Shown here in pieces: positions 16,088-25,315 of a stretch of 32,511 nucleotides of DNA. Below the pieces are notes generated by a model. It did not search any database, was not told where the DNA came from, and saw only the letters and a list, made by a program, of their open reading frames with translations. Source of the stretch: an uncultured Myxococcales bacterium (GTDB taxonomy: Bacteria; Myxococcota_A; UBA9042); NCBI GenBank assembly GCA_903869075.1, contig CAIPXZ010000678.1:1-32511 (forward strand). Direction: 5' to 3'. A program made the position numbers and the translations under genes. The first letter of the stretch is position 1. Every line of letters begins with the position of its first letter.

Positions 16088-19000
16088 CCCCAATCGCTGG
16101 CGCTGCCGCGCGTCGGCCGTGGCAGCGGGCCGCCTGGCTCGGCGGCACCTATTTCCTGCTGGCGGTTGGTGCCGCGCTGTTGCGGCGCGATCCGGAAAAT
16201 GTGGCGTTCATTTGGCCCGCCAACGCGGCGGCAGTCGCCGTGATCGCACGGGCGCCGCGGGCGGCCGCGGGGTGGAAGTACCTCGCGGTCGCCGTGGCGA
16301 CGCTGCTTGCGAACCTGCTCGCCGCCGTGCCGCTGGGTGTGAACCTCGGCGCGACGGCGGGCAACCTCGCGGACGTTGTCCTGGGCACCTGGCTCCTGCG
16401 GCGGTATGTGCGGACGCACGCGGTGGGCGTGAACCTGGGATCGGCGGCGCGCGCGCTGGCGGTGACGTGCCTGCTGGCGGCGCCGCTGGGCGGGCTGATT
16501 GGCGCGACGGCGATCGCCCAGACGGTGCACACGCCGTGGGCCAGCGTCTTTTCGACGTGGTATTTCGGCGACATCGCAGGCTATTGCCTGCTGCTGGTCC
16601 CGGGCCTCGCCGTGACGCGCGCGGCCTGGCGGTCGCTGCGCGATCCCGGCGTGCTGGCGGAGCTTAGCCTCCAGGTGCTGGTGCTGACGCTGACGGTGAT
16701 GCTGGGCTGGCAGGTCGTGCGCTTTCCGTTCGTGCTCATCGCTGTGCCCGCGACGTGGGTCGCGATGCGCAACGGCCTGCTGCGCGGCACGCTGGTGGCG
16801 TTGGTGACGCTCGTCGTGCTGCTCGTCACGTTTCGCCTGCACCTGTGGCAGCTGCCGGACCACGCGCTGGGTTCCAGCCCGGCGGCGCTGTGGTTTCCTT
16901 CGGTCGCGTTCATCCTGTTTGCGGTGCAAGTTGGCTTGATTGCGGATGATTACCGCGAGCAGGCACGGCTCCTGGCGGCGAGTGAGCGGCGCGTAGCGAG
17001 CGCGCTGGAGGCGGCGGCAGGCGGCTTCGTCGTCGCGGATTACCTGGGGCGCGTGCGGCTTGTGAACGGCCGGGTGACCGAGTTGCTGCGCGAGCCGCGG
17101 ACGGCGATCCTCGGCAACCTTTGGCGCGACCTGCTGCCGACGGCGCAGGCGGAGGAAATCCTCGAGACGACGCGGCGGCTGATTGAAGCCGGCACCGGCG
17201 CTTTTGACCTCGAACAGGCCTGGCCGCAGCCCGACGGCACCAAGGCGTGGATTCACATCCGTGGCTCGCTGCTGCCCGACGACGAGGGCGGCGGCGAAGT
17301 GGTGCTGCAGCTGGACGACGTGTCGGCGCGGCGCGTCGCCGAGGACCGCGTGCGCGCCGCGTTCGAAGAGCTGACGAGCATCATCGACCACATCCCGGCA
17401 ATGATTGGCTATTGGGACGCGGAAAACCGCAATCGTTTCGCGAACCCGGCGTATGCCGCGTGGTTTGGCCTGACGCCGGACGCGCTGCGCGGCCGCTCGC
17501 TGCCGGACGCGCTGGGCGAGCGCCGCTGGCAGAGCGTGCAGCCGCTCGTCGCCGCCATGCGCGGGCTGCAGCCGCAGACGTTCGAGGGCCACAACACCGA
17601 CAGCGCCGGCCAGACGCGGCACCTGTTCGCGACCTACCTGCCCAACGCCGTCGACGGCGTGTTCCAGGGCTTTGCCGTCATCGTTTCGGACATCACGCCG
17701 GTCAAAGTGGCGCAGGAGACGCTGGCGGCGGCCAAGGAGCAGGCGGAGCAGGCCAGCCGGCAAAAGAGCGCCTTCGTCGCCAACATGAGCCATGAAATCC
17801 GCACGCCGCTCAACGCGATTTTGGGCGCGGCCTGGCTGCTGGAGCGCCACGACATGGGCGCTGAGCAGCGGCAGTATCTGGAGCTGATCCGCACCGCCGG
17901 GCAGTCGCTGCTGGGGCTGCTGAACGACGTGCTGGATTTCTCGAAGATTGAGGCGGGCAAGCTGGACATCGCCCACGAGCCGATCGCCCTGGACAGCCTG
18001 CTGGCGTCGGTCGCGGCGATGATGGTGGCGACGGCGGGGACCAAGGATCTCGAACTGATTGTGCGCGTGGCGCCGGACGTGCCGCGCGCGCCGGTGGGCG
18101 ATGCGCTGCGGCTGCAGCAGGTGCTCGTCAACCTTGTCGGCAATGCCATCAAGTTCACCGCGACGGGCGAGGTGGAGCTTGCCGTGACGTGGACGCCGGC
18201 GCCGGACGGCACGCCTGGGCTGACGTTCGCGGTGCGCGACACCGGCATCGGCATGTCGCCCGAGCAGCAGGCGCTGATCTTCGCGCCGTTTGCCCAGGCA
18301 GACGCGTCCATCAACCGGCGCTTTGGCGGCACGGGGCTGGGCCTGGCGATCACGCGGCGGCTCGTCGAGGCGATGCGCGGCGCGATCCGCGTCGAGAGCG
18401 CGCTCGGGCAGGGCACGACTTTTACGGTGACGCTGCCGTTGCCGCCGGGCGATGCCAGCGCGCCGCCGCTGCACGACACGCCGCGGACGATTCCGGTAGC
18501 GCTTGTCGTCGACGACAGCCCGGCAGCGGGGTTGGCAATCGCCGAGCTGATCGCCTCGTGGGGCTGGCTGACCGATCGCGCGACGAGCGCGGCGGATGCC
18601 TGGAAGCTGATCCGCGCGCGGCAGCAGCGGCGGCAGGGGTATGATCTGGCGGTGATCGACCGGCAGATGCCGGAAACCGACGGCCTGACGATGCTGGCGC
18701 AGCTGCGCGCCGATCCGTGGACGCGGGCGTGGCCGACGGTGCTGGCGGAGCGGGCGGCGCAGTGGGCGGAGCGGCCGCCAGAGAGCGCGGTGACGCAGGC
18801 GGATGGCACGGTGCCCAAGCCTGTGGCGCCGCACGCGCTCGCCGAGGTTGTGCACGCGGCGCTGGCCGGTCGTCACGGCGCGCCGGCGCTTGCCCCGTCG
18901 CCGCCGGAGCTGGCGCCGCCGCAGCCGCTAGCCGGGCTGCGGCTGATGCTTGTGGAAGACAATCCGCTGAATCAGGTCGTGGCCCGCGGCGTGCTGGAGC

Positions 19001-19920
19001 AGGCGGGCGCGCAGATTGAGGTGCACGACAGCGGCGCTTCGGCGCTGGACCGGCTGCGCGGCGGCGCGCAATTTGCCGCGATCCTCATGGACATCCAGAT
19101 GCCGGAGATGGACGGCTTTACCGCGGCGCAGCTAATTCGCGGCGAGCTGGGCTTGCAGGTGCCGATCGTCGCGCTGACCGCTGGCGTGCTGCCCGATGAG
19201 CGTGCCCGCTGCCTCGCGGCGGGGATGGACGAATTTGTGCCCAAGCCGCTGGACGTGCCGCACTTGCTGGCGGTGTTGGCGCATGTGACCGGGCGCTCGC
19301 CGCTGGTGCCGCCGCCGGCGCGCGTCCCGACGCTGGGTCGCCAGCCAGAAGAGGCGGCGTTCGCGCCCGACGATCTGCTGGCCGCGCTGGGCCGCGACCC
19401 GGAGAGTCGGCAGGCGTTCTTCGAATTGGTGCGCGAGTTCATTGCCGAGGACGTGCTGCCGCTCGCGCGCGCGGAGGCCGCTTGGCAGCAAGGGGAGCGG
19501 GTAGCCGCAGCGGCGCAGCTCCATGCTTTGCGCGGCGCGGTGGGCACGCTGGGCGCGCTGCAGTTCGCGGCGGTCTGCCGCAAGCTGGAACAGCGGTTGA
19601 AGGAGCAGCCAGCGCGCGTCGAACACCGGCATTTTGTCGCGGCGCGCGATGCCCTGGCGCAAGCCGTGGCGGCGGCGCGCGTGTGGCTCGACGAGCAACC
19701 GCAGCTGCCCGTGGCGATGGTGGCGGAGCCGGAGGACCGCGCGCGGTTCGTGCTCTGGCTGCGGGCGCAGGACTTCCGCGCTTGTTCGGTGTGGCTGGGC
19801 GTGCGGCCGCGGCTGGCGCAGGAGCTGGCGGCAGCGGACCTCGAAGCGCTGGATACGGCGATGGCGGGCTTGGATTTTCCGGCGGTGCTGGCGCACCTGG
19901 CGCGGCTGGGGCTGGCCTGA
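16084..19920 (+). CDS. Hybrid sensor histidine kinase (MASE1-PAS-PAS-HisKA-HATPase-REC-REC-HPt)
   Basis: This 1278-aa inner-membrane sensor starts with a multi-span MASE1-like domain (about residues 15-290, including FIWPANAAAVAVIA). Two PAS domains follow (about 305-425 and 430-550), then HisKA with NMSHEIRTPLN (phospho-His570), an ATPase domain with DTGIGM and GGTGLGLAI, two receivers and an HPt. Receiver 1 has VVDDSP and Asp859 in VIDRQMPE but lacks the conserved Thr/Ser (PTVLAERA). Receiver 2 is complete, with VEDNPLN and Asp1003 in MDIQMPEMDG. The HPt carries His1147 in LHALRGAVGTLGA. A tail of about 100 residues follows, of a kind often found after HPt domains. It overlaps the receiver gene by 4 bp and ends 3 bp from the convergent GH57 gene. 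Its signal is unknown; the flanking GH31 and GH57 genes make carbohydrate sensing a possibility only. Confidence 0.95.
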   Translation: MTPIAGAAARRPWQRAAWLGGTYFLLAVGAALLRRDPENVAFIWPANAAAVAVIARAPRAAAGWKYLAVAVATLLANLLAAVPLGVNLGATAGNLADVVLGTWLLRRYVRTHAVGVNLGSAARALAVTCLLAAPLGGLIGATAIAQTVHTPWASVFSTWYFGDIAGYCLLLVPGLAVTRAAWRSLRDPGVLAELSLQVLVLTLTVMLGWQVVRFPFVLIAVPATWVAMRNGLLRGTLVALVTLVVLLVTFRLHLWQLPDHALGSSPAALWFPSVAFILFAVQVGLIADDYREQARLLAASERRVASALEAAAGGFVVADYLGRVRLVNGRVTELLREPRTAILGNLWRDLLPTAQAEEILETTRRLIEAGTGAFDLEQAWPQPDGTKAWIHIRGSLLPDDEGGGEVVLQLDDVSARRVAEDRVRAAFEELTSIIDHIPAMIGYWDAENRNRFANPAYAAWFGLTPDALRGRSLPDALGERRWQSVQPLVAAMRGLQPQTFEGHNTDSAGQTRHLFATYLPNAVDGVFQGFAVIVSDITPVKVAQETLAAAKEQAEQASRQKSAFVANMSHEIRTPLNAILGAAWLLERHDMGAEQRQYLELIRTAGQSLLGLLNDVLDFSKIEAGKLDIAHEPIALDSLLASVAAMMVATAGTKDLELIVRVAPDVPRAPVGDALRLQQVLVNLVGNAIKFTATGEVELAVTWTPAPDGTPGLTFAVRDTGIGMSPEQQALIFAPFAQADASINRRFGGTGLGLAITRRLVEAMRGAIRVESALGQGTTFTVTLPLPPGDASAPPLHDTPRTIPVALVVDDSPAAGLAIAELIASWGWLTDRATSAADAWKLIRARQQRRQGYDLAVIDRQMPETDGLTMLAQLRADPWTRAWPTVLAERAAQWAERPPESAVTQADGTVPKPVAPHALAEVVHAALAGRHGAPALAPSPPELAPPQPLAGLRLMLVEDNPLNQVVARGVLEQAGAQIEVHDSGASALDRLRGGAQFAAILMDIQMPEMDGFTAAQLIRGELGLQVPIVALTAGVLPDERARCLAAGMDEFVPKPLDVPHLLAVLAHVTGRSPLVPPPARVPTLGRQPEEAAFAPDDLLAALGRDPESRQAFFELVREFIAEDVLPLARAEAAWQQGERVAAAAQLHALRGAVGTLGALQFAAVCRKLEQRLKEQPARVEHRHFVAARDALAQAVAAARVWLDEQPQLPVAMVAEPEDRARFVLWLRAQDFRACSVWLGVRPRLAQELAAADLEALDTAMAGLDFPAVLAHLARLGLA

Positions 19921-19923
19921 CGG

Positions 19924-22900
19924 CTACTGCTCGGTGATGACCGTGCCCGGCGCCTGCGTGCCCGACGGCTGCGGCCGATCGGCGAAGATGTCGGCCACCG
20001 TCTCTTTCTTTGTTGCCGGCACTTGGGATACCGTAAAGCCGCGTTCTGTCAGGGGAAATTCTTCAGTGCCATTCCACTGGCCCTCGTTGGACGGCAGGCC
20101 AATCGTGTACTTGTAGTGGATGGCCGTGCCCTTGGCCAGCGGCACGACGAGGCTCCAGACCTGGTCGTTGGCCTTGGCGTCGCCCTGCAAGCCATCGTCG
20201 CGCAAGGCGATTTTGTTGGGCACCCACGCCGTCTTCATGCCCAGCTTCGGGTCGTTGCCGGCGATGTAGACGATGCCGGTGCCCTTGGGCGGCGGCGGCG
20301 TGTTGATGTTGCCGTAGGTGTTGATCGCAATGGATTTTTCCGAGACGTCGCAGGTGAATGTGACGAAGACCGCCGAGGTCGGGTCGTCGACGAAGACCTG
20401 GGAGTTCAGCGACGGCGCGAGGTCGGCGGACTTGCCGTTGGTGGCAAACACGAGCTGCGCTTCCAGCGGGTCGCCAGCGACGATGCCGATGTCCGTGTAG
20501 GGAATGAAGAATTCCAGCAGCGTGCCGCCCTTGACCGGCCCAGCAAGCACGCCGTTGAATGGCGTTGGGGTGATCGCCGCCCAGTTCTGCGTGCCGTCGG
20601 ACTTGCGCAGGGTCGTCGTCGCCACGCCGCCCGCCAGATCGACCCACAGCTCGCGCGCGGCGCCCTTGCCCTTCCAGGTGAACGCGTCGCCAAAGCGCGA
20701 GAACAGCGTCGCCGGGTCCTCCTGCGTCTGCCCAGTCGCCAGGTTGACGATGTGCTTTTGCGACAGGTAAACGCCCAGCCCGCCGGTCGCCTTGGACAGG
20801 TCAAAGTTGTGCTGCACCGCGAGGAACAGGCCGTCTTTGCCGTTGTAGGTGCCAAAGCCGTAGTAAACAGTGGCGATCCAGTCGTCCGGGTTGGCGATGG
20901 CGCCGGACGAGTCGCTGTCAAAGAAGAAGCCGCCTTTTGTCGACCACTCCGACTCGTTGGGCGTGAACATGCCGTCCAGCGTCGGCGGCGGGTCGAGCGG
21001 TCCCTGCGGCGCCTGCGGGTTCGCCTGGATGATCGGTTTGAAGTCCGGCAGCGCGATCGTCGCCTTGCCCAGCAGCTTGAGCGCCGCGTTCATCTGCGCG
21101 TACATGCCCGCGAGGTGCGTCCGAAACGCCGTGTCAAACGGCGAGTCGTCGTTGGACGGCGAGGTCTCGTCGCCGCCATACCACCAAAACCAGTCGGAGC
21201 CTTCGGCGGCGTAAATCTCGTCAAAAGCCTTCCACGTGTGCCAATCCGCCGTCGTCTGGTCGACCGGCTCGGGCGCCTTCGGGTCCGGCTGCGTCAGCCC
21301 GGAAGCCTGCAGGTCCATGCGCGCGGTGCGCAGGTATTCCCAGCCGGTATTTTCCTCGGTTTCGCCAATCCAGATCGCGAAGTTGCCGCCGATCCATGAG
21401 CCCGGGAACAGCGGCTCCACCTCGTTCAGCCCCGTCAGCGGGTGCGCCGGCACGTTGCGCGCCGGGTTGCCCAGCAGGTACTCGCTGCCGGTCACGGAGA
21501 TGATCTCGCCGGCGGCCTGGCTCTGCGTCAGGCGGCTGTAGAGCGCGATGAAAAAGCCTTTGCCGTCATGCTCTTTGCTGAAGGTCTCCCAGGCGTTCTC
21601 GCCGTCGAGGATGAGCGTGATGACGCGGTCCGGCGCGCCAAAGCTCGGGGCTTGCGACGAGACGTTCTTGATCAAGTCGTCCGCCGCATCGGTGCCGACC
21701 ATGCCCTGATACTTGAAGCCGATGTCGTTCGACATGTTCGTGTTGCGGAAAAACACCGCCATCGCCTGCGTCGGGTCGGTGATTGGCCCGACGTTGGTGT
21801 CCGTGTCCACGCGCCACGGACCCTGCGGCGCGCCGCTGACGTCCGCCACCGCGCCGCCGGGCTTGAAGCCCTTGGACGCCGCCAGGACCGCCTGGTCGGT
21901 CGCGACCCAGTTGATGTTGAACTTGCGGAAATGCTGGATGACCGCCTCTGCCACCGAGCCCTCGCCCGGCCACATCCCGCGCGGCGGCTGGCCGAAAATG
22001 TTCGTGTAAAACGCCACGGCGCGGCCGACCTGCGCGTCGGCGTCCTGCGGAAACTGGAACGGCGGCTCCGGCTTGGGATCGTACGGCTGGCCGTAAGCCT
22101 CCAGTTCCGTGTCGTGCACAAGCGGCAGGATCGGGTGATAGAACGGCGTCGTGGCAATTTCGATCTGGCCGGTGTGCAACGCCGCGTCGTAGAACAGTTT
22201 TTTGTGGATCGGGATCACGGCCTTGATGATCTTGACCTCCTCCGCGACGATGCGATTGGCCAGCGCTTCGCTCATCGGCACCTTCAGCGTGAACGTGGCG
22301 TTGGTCGGCGCCGAGGCGGAAATGATGTCGGTCAAATCCACGACGTCGCCGGTCGGCAGCGCCACCGGACCGTGCAGGAAATCCGGGTCAAACCACGCGA
22401 TCTCAAACCAGATCTTCAGCGCCAAAAAATCGTCCTTGGTCAGCGTTGCCGGGTTCTTGTCGCGCAGCGCCGCGTAGGCCGGGAAGCGGTCCATCAGCAC
22501 CGGCGAGGTCGACACGCACGACCACGGATCGGCGTACAGCAGGCCAATTTGCTTGGTCGTCGCGGTCGCGGGGTCCGGCGTCGGCTCCAGCAGCAGGTCG
22601 ATCCACGGGTCGGTGTGGCCCTTCCACTTGGCCAAAAAGCCAGCGGCGTCCACGGTGTTCTTCTTGGTGTCGACAAACGGCGCCAGCCGGTCGATGTAGT
22701 ACGGAATCATCTGGTTCAACAGCACCGGCGTGATGTTGATGGTCATGTGCACGTCGGGATAACCCTGCAAAATCGCGGCCATGTCGTAGTAATCTTTGGT
22801 CGCGTGCTTGCGCACCCATGGCGAGGTGAGCTGGTCGGCGATCGGGTCCAGGTACGTCGGCTGGTGCTGGTGCCACATGATCTGCACGTAGACAGTGCGC

Positions 22901-23616
22901 TTGATGGTCGCCTTGTTCAGGCTCGTGCTGATCGGCTGACCGTCAAACGCCTTGATCGTCTTGACCAAAACCTTGTAGGTCAGCGCCGGATTGACCGTCT
23001 GCGCCGGATCCAGCGTCAGCGTCACGAACTGCGGATCCGCGCCCGCCTCCGACTGCAGCACGTTCAGCGTGCCCGTCGACGAATCGGTGATCGAAAAGCT
23101 CTTCGGGTTTGTCACCGTCGTCGGATCGACCGGCTTGTTGAAGCGCACTTTCACGTTCTTGCCGTCCGGCGAAAACGCGCTCTGAACGGTCAAGCTGCCC
23201 GATGGCCACGCCGAAGCATCGCCGCCCGCGTCCGGCGTCGCGGTGTCCGGCGCGATCGTGTCTGGCTGCGGAGTGTCGCCCACCGGCAGGTCTTGAAGCG
23301 GCGCATCCTGCACCGGCACATCGGCAATCAAGTCAGGCAGTTGCGTGTCCAAGCCCGGTCCGGCATCGCCGTCCGCCAGCTGGCTGTCCGGCTGCACCGT
23401 CGCGTCCTCGCCCGGCGGCACATCGACCGGCGGCTTCTGCGCGCCGTCGCTCAGCGTCACGGTGATGTCCAAGCCGGCGCCGTCCAGCGTCTGGTTGTAG
23501 GCGGTTCCCGGACCCTGCCACGCGTCGTCCAACGGCACGCGCGCCTCCGTCTCGGGCGCACGCGCACAGGCAACACACGCGGTCAGAACCAAAATCGCCA
23601 AAATCCGCTGTGCCAC
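19924..23616 (-). CDS. GH57 family glycoside hydrolase lipoprotein with carbohydrate-binding-like domains
   Basis: This 1230-aa secreted alpha-glucan-active enzyme has a GTG start, lipobox LTAC (Cys14), an Asp/Pro-rich linker (about residues 60-130), and a bacterial Ig-like domain (VKVRFNKPVDPTTV). The GH57 catalytic region follows, with motif WHQHQP (His249, His251), nucleophile Glu552 in GMWPGEGSV, and acid/base Asp671 in LILDGENAWE. WWYGGDETSPSNDDSPFD marks a later family segment. The C-terminal half has a beta domain like those of glucodextranase-type enzymes and a last domain with VYIAGNDPKLG and HYKYTIG, resembling starch-binding CBM20/CBM48. Most GH57 enzymes are cytoplasmic, so lipid anchoring and extra binding domains are notable. 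The exact activity (amylase, amylopullulanase or dextranase-like) cannot be set. It is divergent from the Cys-rich lipoprotein gene. Confidence 0.92.
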   Translation of the reverse strand: MAQRILAILVLTACVACARAPETEARVPLDDAWQGPGTAYNQTLDGAGLDITVTLSDGAQKPPVDVPPGEDATVQPDSQLADGDAGPGLDTQLPDLIADVPVQDAPLQDLPVGDTPQPDTIAPDTATPDAGGDASAWPSGSLTVQSAFSPDGKNVKVRFNKPVDPTTVTNPKSFSITDSSTGTLNVLQSEAGADPQFVTLTLDPAQTVNPALTYKVLVKTIKAFDGQPISTSLNKATIKRTVYVQIMWHQHQPTYLDPIADQLTSPWVRKHATKDYYDMAAILQGYPDVHMTINITPVLLNQMIPYYIDRLAPFVDTKKNTVDAAGFLAKWKGHTDPWIDLLLEPTPDPATATTKQIGLLYADPWSCVSTSPVLMDRFPAYAALRDKNPATLTKDDFLALKIWFEIAWFDPDFLHGPVALPTGDVVDLTDIISASAPTNATFTLKVPMSEALANRIVAEEVKIIKAVIPIHKKLFYDAALHTGQIEIATTPFYHPILPLVHDTELEAYGQPYDPKPEPPFQFPQDADAQVGRAVAFYTNIFGQPPRGMWPGEGSVAEAVIQHFRKFNINWVATDQAVLAASKGFKPGGAVADVSGAPQGPWRVDTDTNVGPITDPTQAMAVFFRNTNMSNDIGFKYQGMVGTDAADDLIKNVSSQAPSFGAPDRVITLILDGENAWETFSKEHDGKGFFIALYSRLTQSQAAGEIISVTGSEYLLGNPARNVPAHPLTGLNEVEPLFPGSWIGGNFAIWIGETEENTGWEYLRTARMDLQASGLTQPDPKAPEPVDQTTADWHTWKAFDEIYAAEGSDWFWWYGGDETSPSNDDSPFDTAFRTHLAGMYAQMNAALKLLGKATIALPDFKPIIQANPQAPQGPLDPPPTLDGMFTPNESEWSTKGGFFFDSDSSGAIANPDDWIATVYYGFGTYNGKDGLFLAVQHNFDLSKATGGLGVYLSQKHIVNLATGQTQEDPATLFSRFGDAFTWKGKGAARELWVDLAGGVATTTLRKSDGTQNWAAITPTPFNGVLAGPVKGGTLLEFFIPYTDIGIVAGDPLEAQLVFATNGKSADLAPSLNSQVFVDDPTSAVFVTFTCDVSEKSIAINTYGNINTPPPPKGTGIVYIAGNDPKLGMKTAWVPNKIALRDDGLQGDAKANDQVWSLVVPLAKGTAIHYKYTIGLPSNEGQWNGTEEFPLTERGFTVSQVPATKKETVADIFADRPQPSGTQAPGTVITEQ

Positions 23617-23621
23617 TGCAA

Positions 23622-23627
23622 CCTCCC
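23622..23627 (-). promoter_or_regulatory. Shine-Dalgarno GGGAGG deciding the GH57 GTG start
   Basis: On the minus strand GGGAGG stands 5 nt before GTG 23616. This start puts a clean lipoprotein signal at the very N-terminus. The frame continues upstream to 23877 but would bury the signal peptide and run into the divergent gene. Confidence 0.8.
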
Positions 23628-23757
23628 GCACACCAACCCGCGCTGAGCATACAGGTTTGCCGGGGTGGATCGCTAGGTCCGCGACGCGTCCGCGGTTGCC
23701 TTTGTCTCGTGGCAATCGCATCATGAGGCACTGGCGGCTGTGATCCCGGCCGCCTGC

Positions 23758-23762
23758 GGAGG
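23758..23762 (+). promoter_or_regulatory. Shine-Dalgarno GGAGG deciding the GTG start of the Cys-rich lipoprotein
   Basis: GGAGG lies 5 nt upstream of GTG 23768, giving a protein that begins directly with a signal peptide. Confidence 0.75.
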
Positions 23763-23767
23763 CAGCG

Positions 23768-25315
23768 GTGCGTGCAGTCAAGATTTCGTGTGCAATTTCG
23801 CAGCTCTGGCTGCTGGCCGCCGTGGCGATCGCCGGATGCGGCACCAAGTACACGTGCCCGGAAAATTTCGTCGTCAACGGATCGCTCTGCGTCTGCCCGG
23901 AAGTCGGCTTTCACCAGGACGGCGTGACCTGCATCAAGGACGACGTTCCGGCCGACACAACGACCGCGGACACGCTCAGCGACGTCGCCGACACAGCCGG
24001 CAGCGAGCTGTCCGGCACGGACAATGACACCGCGACCGACCAGCCCGGTGACGTGACCGGCAGCGACACGCCCGGACCCGACGTGCCGTACGACAGCGGA
24101 CCGGCGAAAAAGGTCGTCGGCGCTGCGTGCACGGACGACATCGATTGCGTCGGCGGCCTGCAGTGCTTTTCGTGGCCGAAGGGCTACTGCACGATGACGC
24201 CATGCGCCGCCACCGGCACGCCGTGCCCCGGCAACGCGCAGTGCTGGACGAGCGACGCCACCGCGCCCGCCGTCTGCAGCCAGGCGTGCGATACGGTCAA
24301 CGACTGCCGCGCCGCCGACGGCTACGGCTGCAAGCGCTTGTCGACGCCGTTCGGTGGCATCGACGCCAACTTGTGCCTGCCGGCGGGCGCCAGCAAGGTC
24401 GGCATGGGCTGCACCAAGCCGCTGGACTGCAGCGGCGACAACACCTGCCTCACCGACATGAACGGCGGCTACTGCGCGCGCATCGGCTGCAGCGCCACGG
24501 ACCCGTGCGACGCCGACGCCTCGTGCGTCATGCGCAACGGCTCGTTCGTGTGCCTGAAGACCTGCCTCGCCGACACCGACTGCGCCATCGCCACCAAGCA
24601 GAGCCGCAAGTGCGTCACCAAGACCGACGTCAAGAAAAAGACCGTCCAGGTCTGCCTCGATTCCGTCAAGGCGGCGCCCGTCGGCGCGGCGTGCGTCGCG
24701 GATCTCGACTGCGACTCCAAGCTCTGCTCCATCTTCGCCAAGGGCACCTGCTCGGTCGGCGGCGCTGTCTGCCTGACCGACGTCGAGTGCGGCGCCAGCG
24801 CGCCGTGCAACATCCCCAAGGACGGCTCGCTGGACAAAGGCGTCTGCTCCGCAGCGTGCGACACCAACAAAAACTGCCCGACGGGCGGCTTCTGCGTCGG
24901 CCAGGGCAACACCGGCACCGGCACGTGCTCCGGCACGTGCAAGGGCCCCGGCGACGCGGATTCCTGCGGCGGCGTGCCGGGCATGACCTGCCTCTTCGGC
25001 CAACCGCTCGTCACGCCCACCGGCGTCACGCAGCCCGGCTACGCCTGCGCGCCTCGGGCTGCCGGTACCGCCGGCGCCGACTGCACGAGCAACGCCGACT
25101 GCGGCAAGGGCACCAACTGCATCGTCAACGCCCAGGCCAACGGCGGCTACTGCGCCACGTCGTGCGACACCACGCCGTGCCCGTTCGGCAGCGCCTGCGC
25201 CGACCTCGGCATCAAGATGTGCGAGCGGATGTGCGGCATTGACGAAGACTGCCCGCCGCTGTTCGTCTGCAAGCAGGACAACCAGGCCGGCACCAAGGTC
25301 TGCACGCTGCCGTAG
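23768..25315 (+). CDS. Cys-rich repeat lipoprotein
   Basis: This 515-aa product has a GTG start, a signal peptide ending in IAGC (Cys24), a short Cys-containing module (about residues 25-56), an Asp/Thr-rich linker (about 58-110), and then about 400 residues of repeated Cys modules. These follow a loose pattern, VGAAC-D-DC-G-C and GGYC-C with DxDC pairs (for example GAACTDDIDC, GMGCTKPLDC, GAACVADLDC), at intervals of roughly 50-60 residues. The many paired cysteines indicate an exported, disulfide-bonded protein anchored to a membrane or the cell surface. There is no enzymatic motif. Such proteins are common in Myxococcota and have no established role. It converges with the giant Cys-rich gene across a 275-bp gap and shares its style of linker and Cys-module, but its repeat type is different. 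Confidence 0.9.
   Translation: MRAVKISCAISQLWLLAAVAIAGCGTKYTCPENFVVNGSLCVCPEVGFHQDGVTCIKDDVPADTTTADTLSDVADTAGSELSGTDNDTATDQPGDVTGSDTPGPDVPYDSGPAKKVVGAACTDDIDCVGGLQCFSWPKGYCTMTPCAATGTPCPGNAQCWTSDATAPAVCSQACDTVNDCRAADGYGCKRLSTPFGGIDANLCLPAGASKVGMGCTKPLDCSGDNTCLTDMNGGYCARIGCSATDPCDADASCVMRNGSFVCLKTCLADTDCAIATKQSRKCVTKTDVKKKTVQVCLDSVKAAPVGAACVADLDCDSKLCSIFAKGTCSVGGAVCLTDVECGASAPCNIPKDGSLDKGVCSAACDTNKNCPTGGFCVGQGNTGTGTCSGTCKGPGDADSCGGVPGMTCLFGQPLVTPTGVTQPGYACAPRAAGTAGADCTSNADCGKGTNCIVNAQANGGYCATSCDTTPCPFGSACADLGIKMCERMCGIDEDCPPLFVCKQDNQAGTKVCTLP

Larger units (their letters stand above)
23617..23767. promoter_or_regulatory. Divergent promoter region of GH57 and Cys-rich lipoprotein genes
   Basis: This 151-bp region lies between two divergent secreted-protein genes. 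On the plus strand TTGCCT (23696-23701) and CATCAT (23719-23724) are 17 bp apart, each four of six matches to sigma-70 boxes. On the minus strand TATGCT (23651-23646) could be a -10 box without a good -35. Both assignments are weak. Shared regulation of the two genes is possible. Confidence 0.3.

Noticed and set aside
15625-18876. Long minus-strand open frame over the sensor kinase operon
   Set aside because: The product is Arg/His/Gln-rich and non-protein-like, while the plus strand codes for a clear receiver and hybrid kinase.
21442-23646. Plus-strand frame of over 730 codons opposite the GH57 gene
   Set aside because: Composition is Arg/His/Val-rich with no domain. The minus-strand GH57 frame carries catalytic motifs and a signal peptide.
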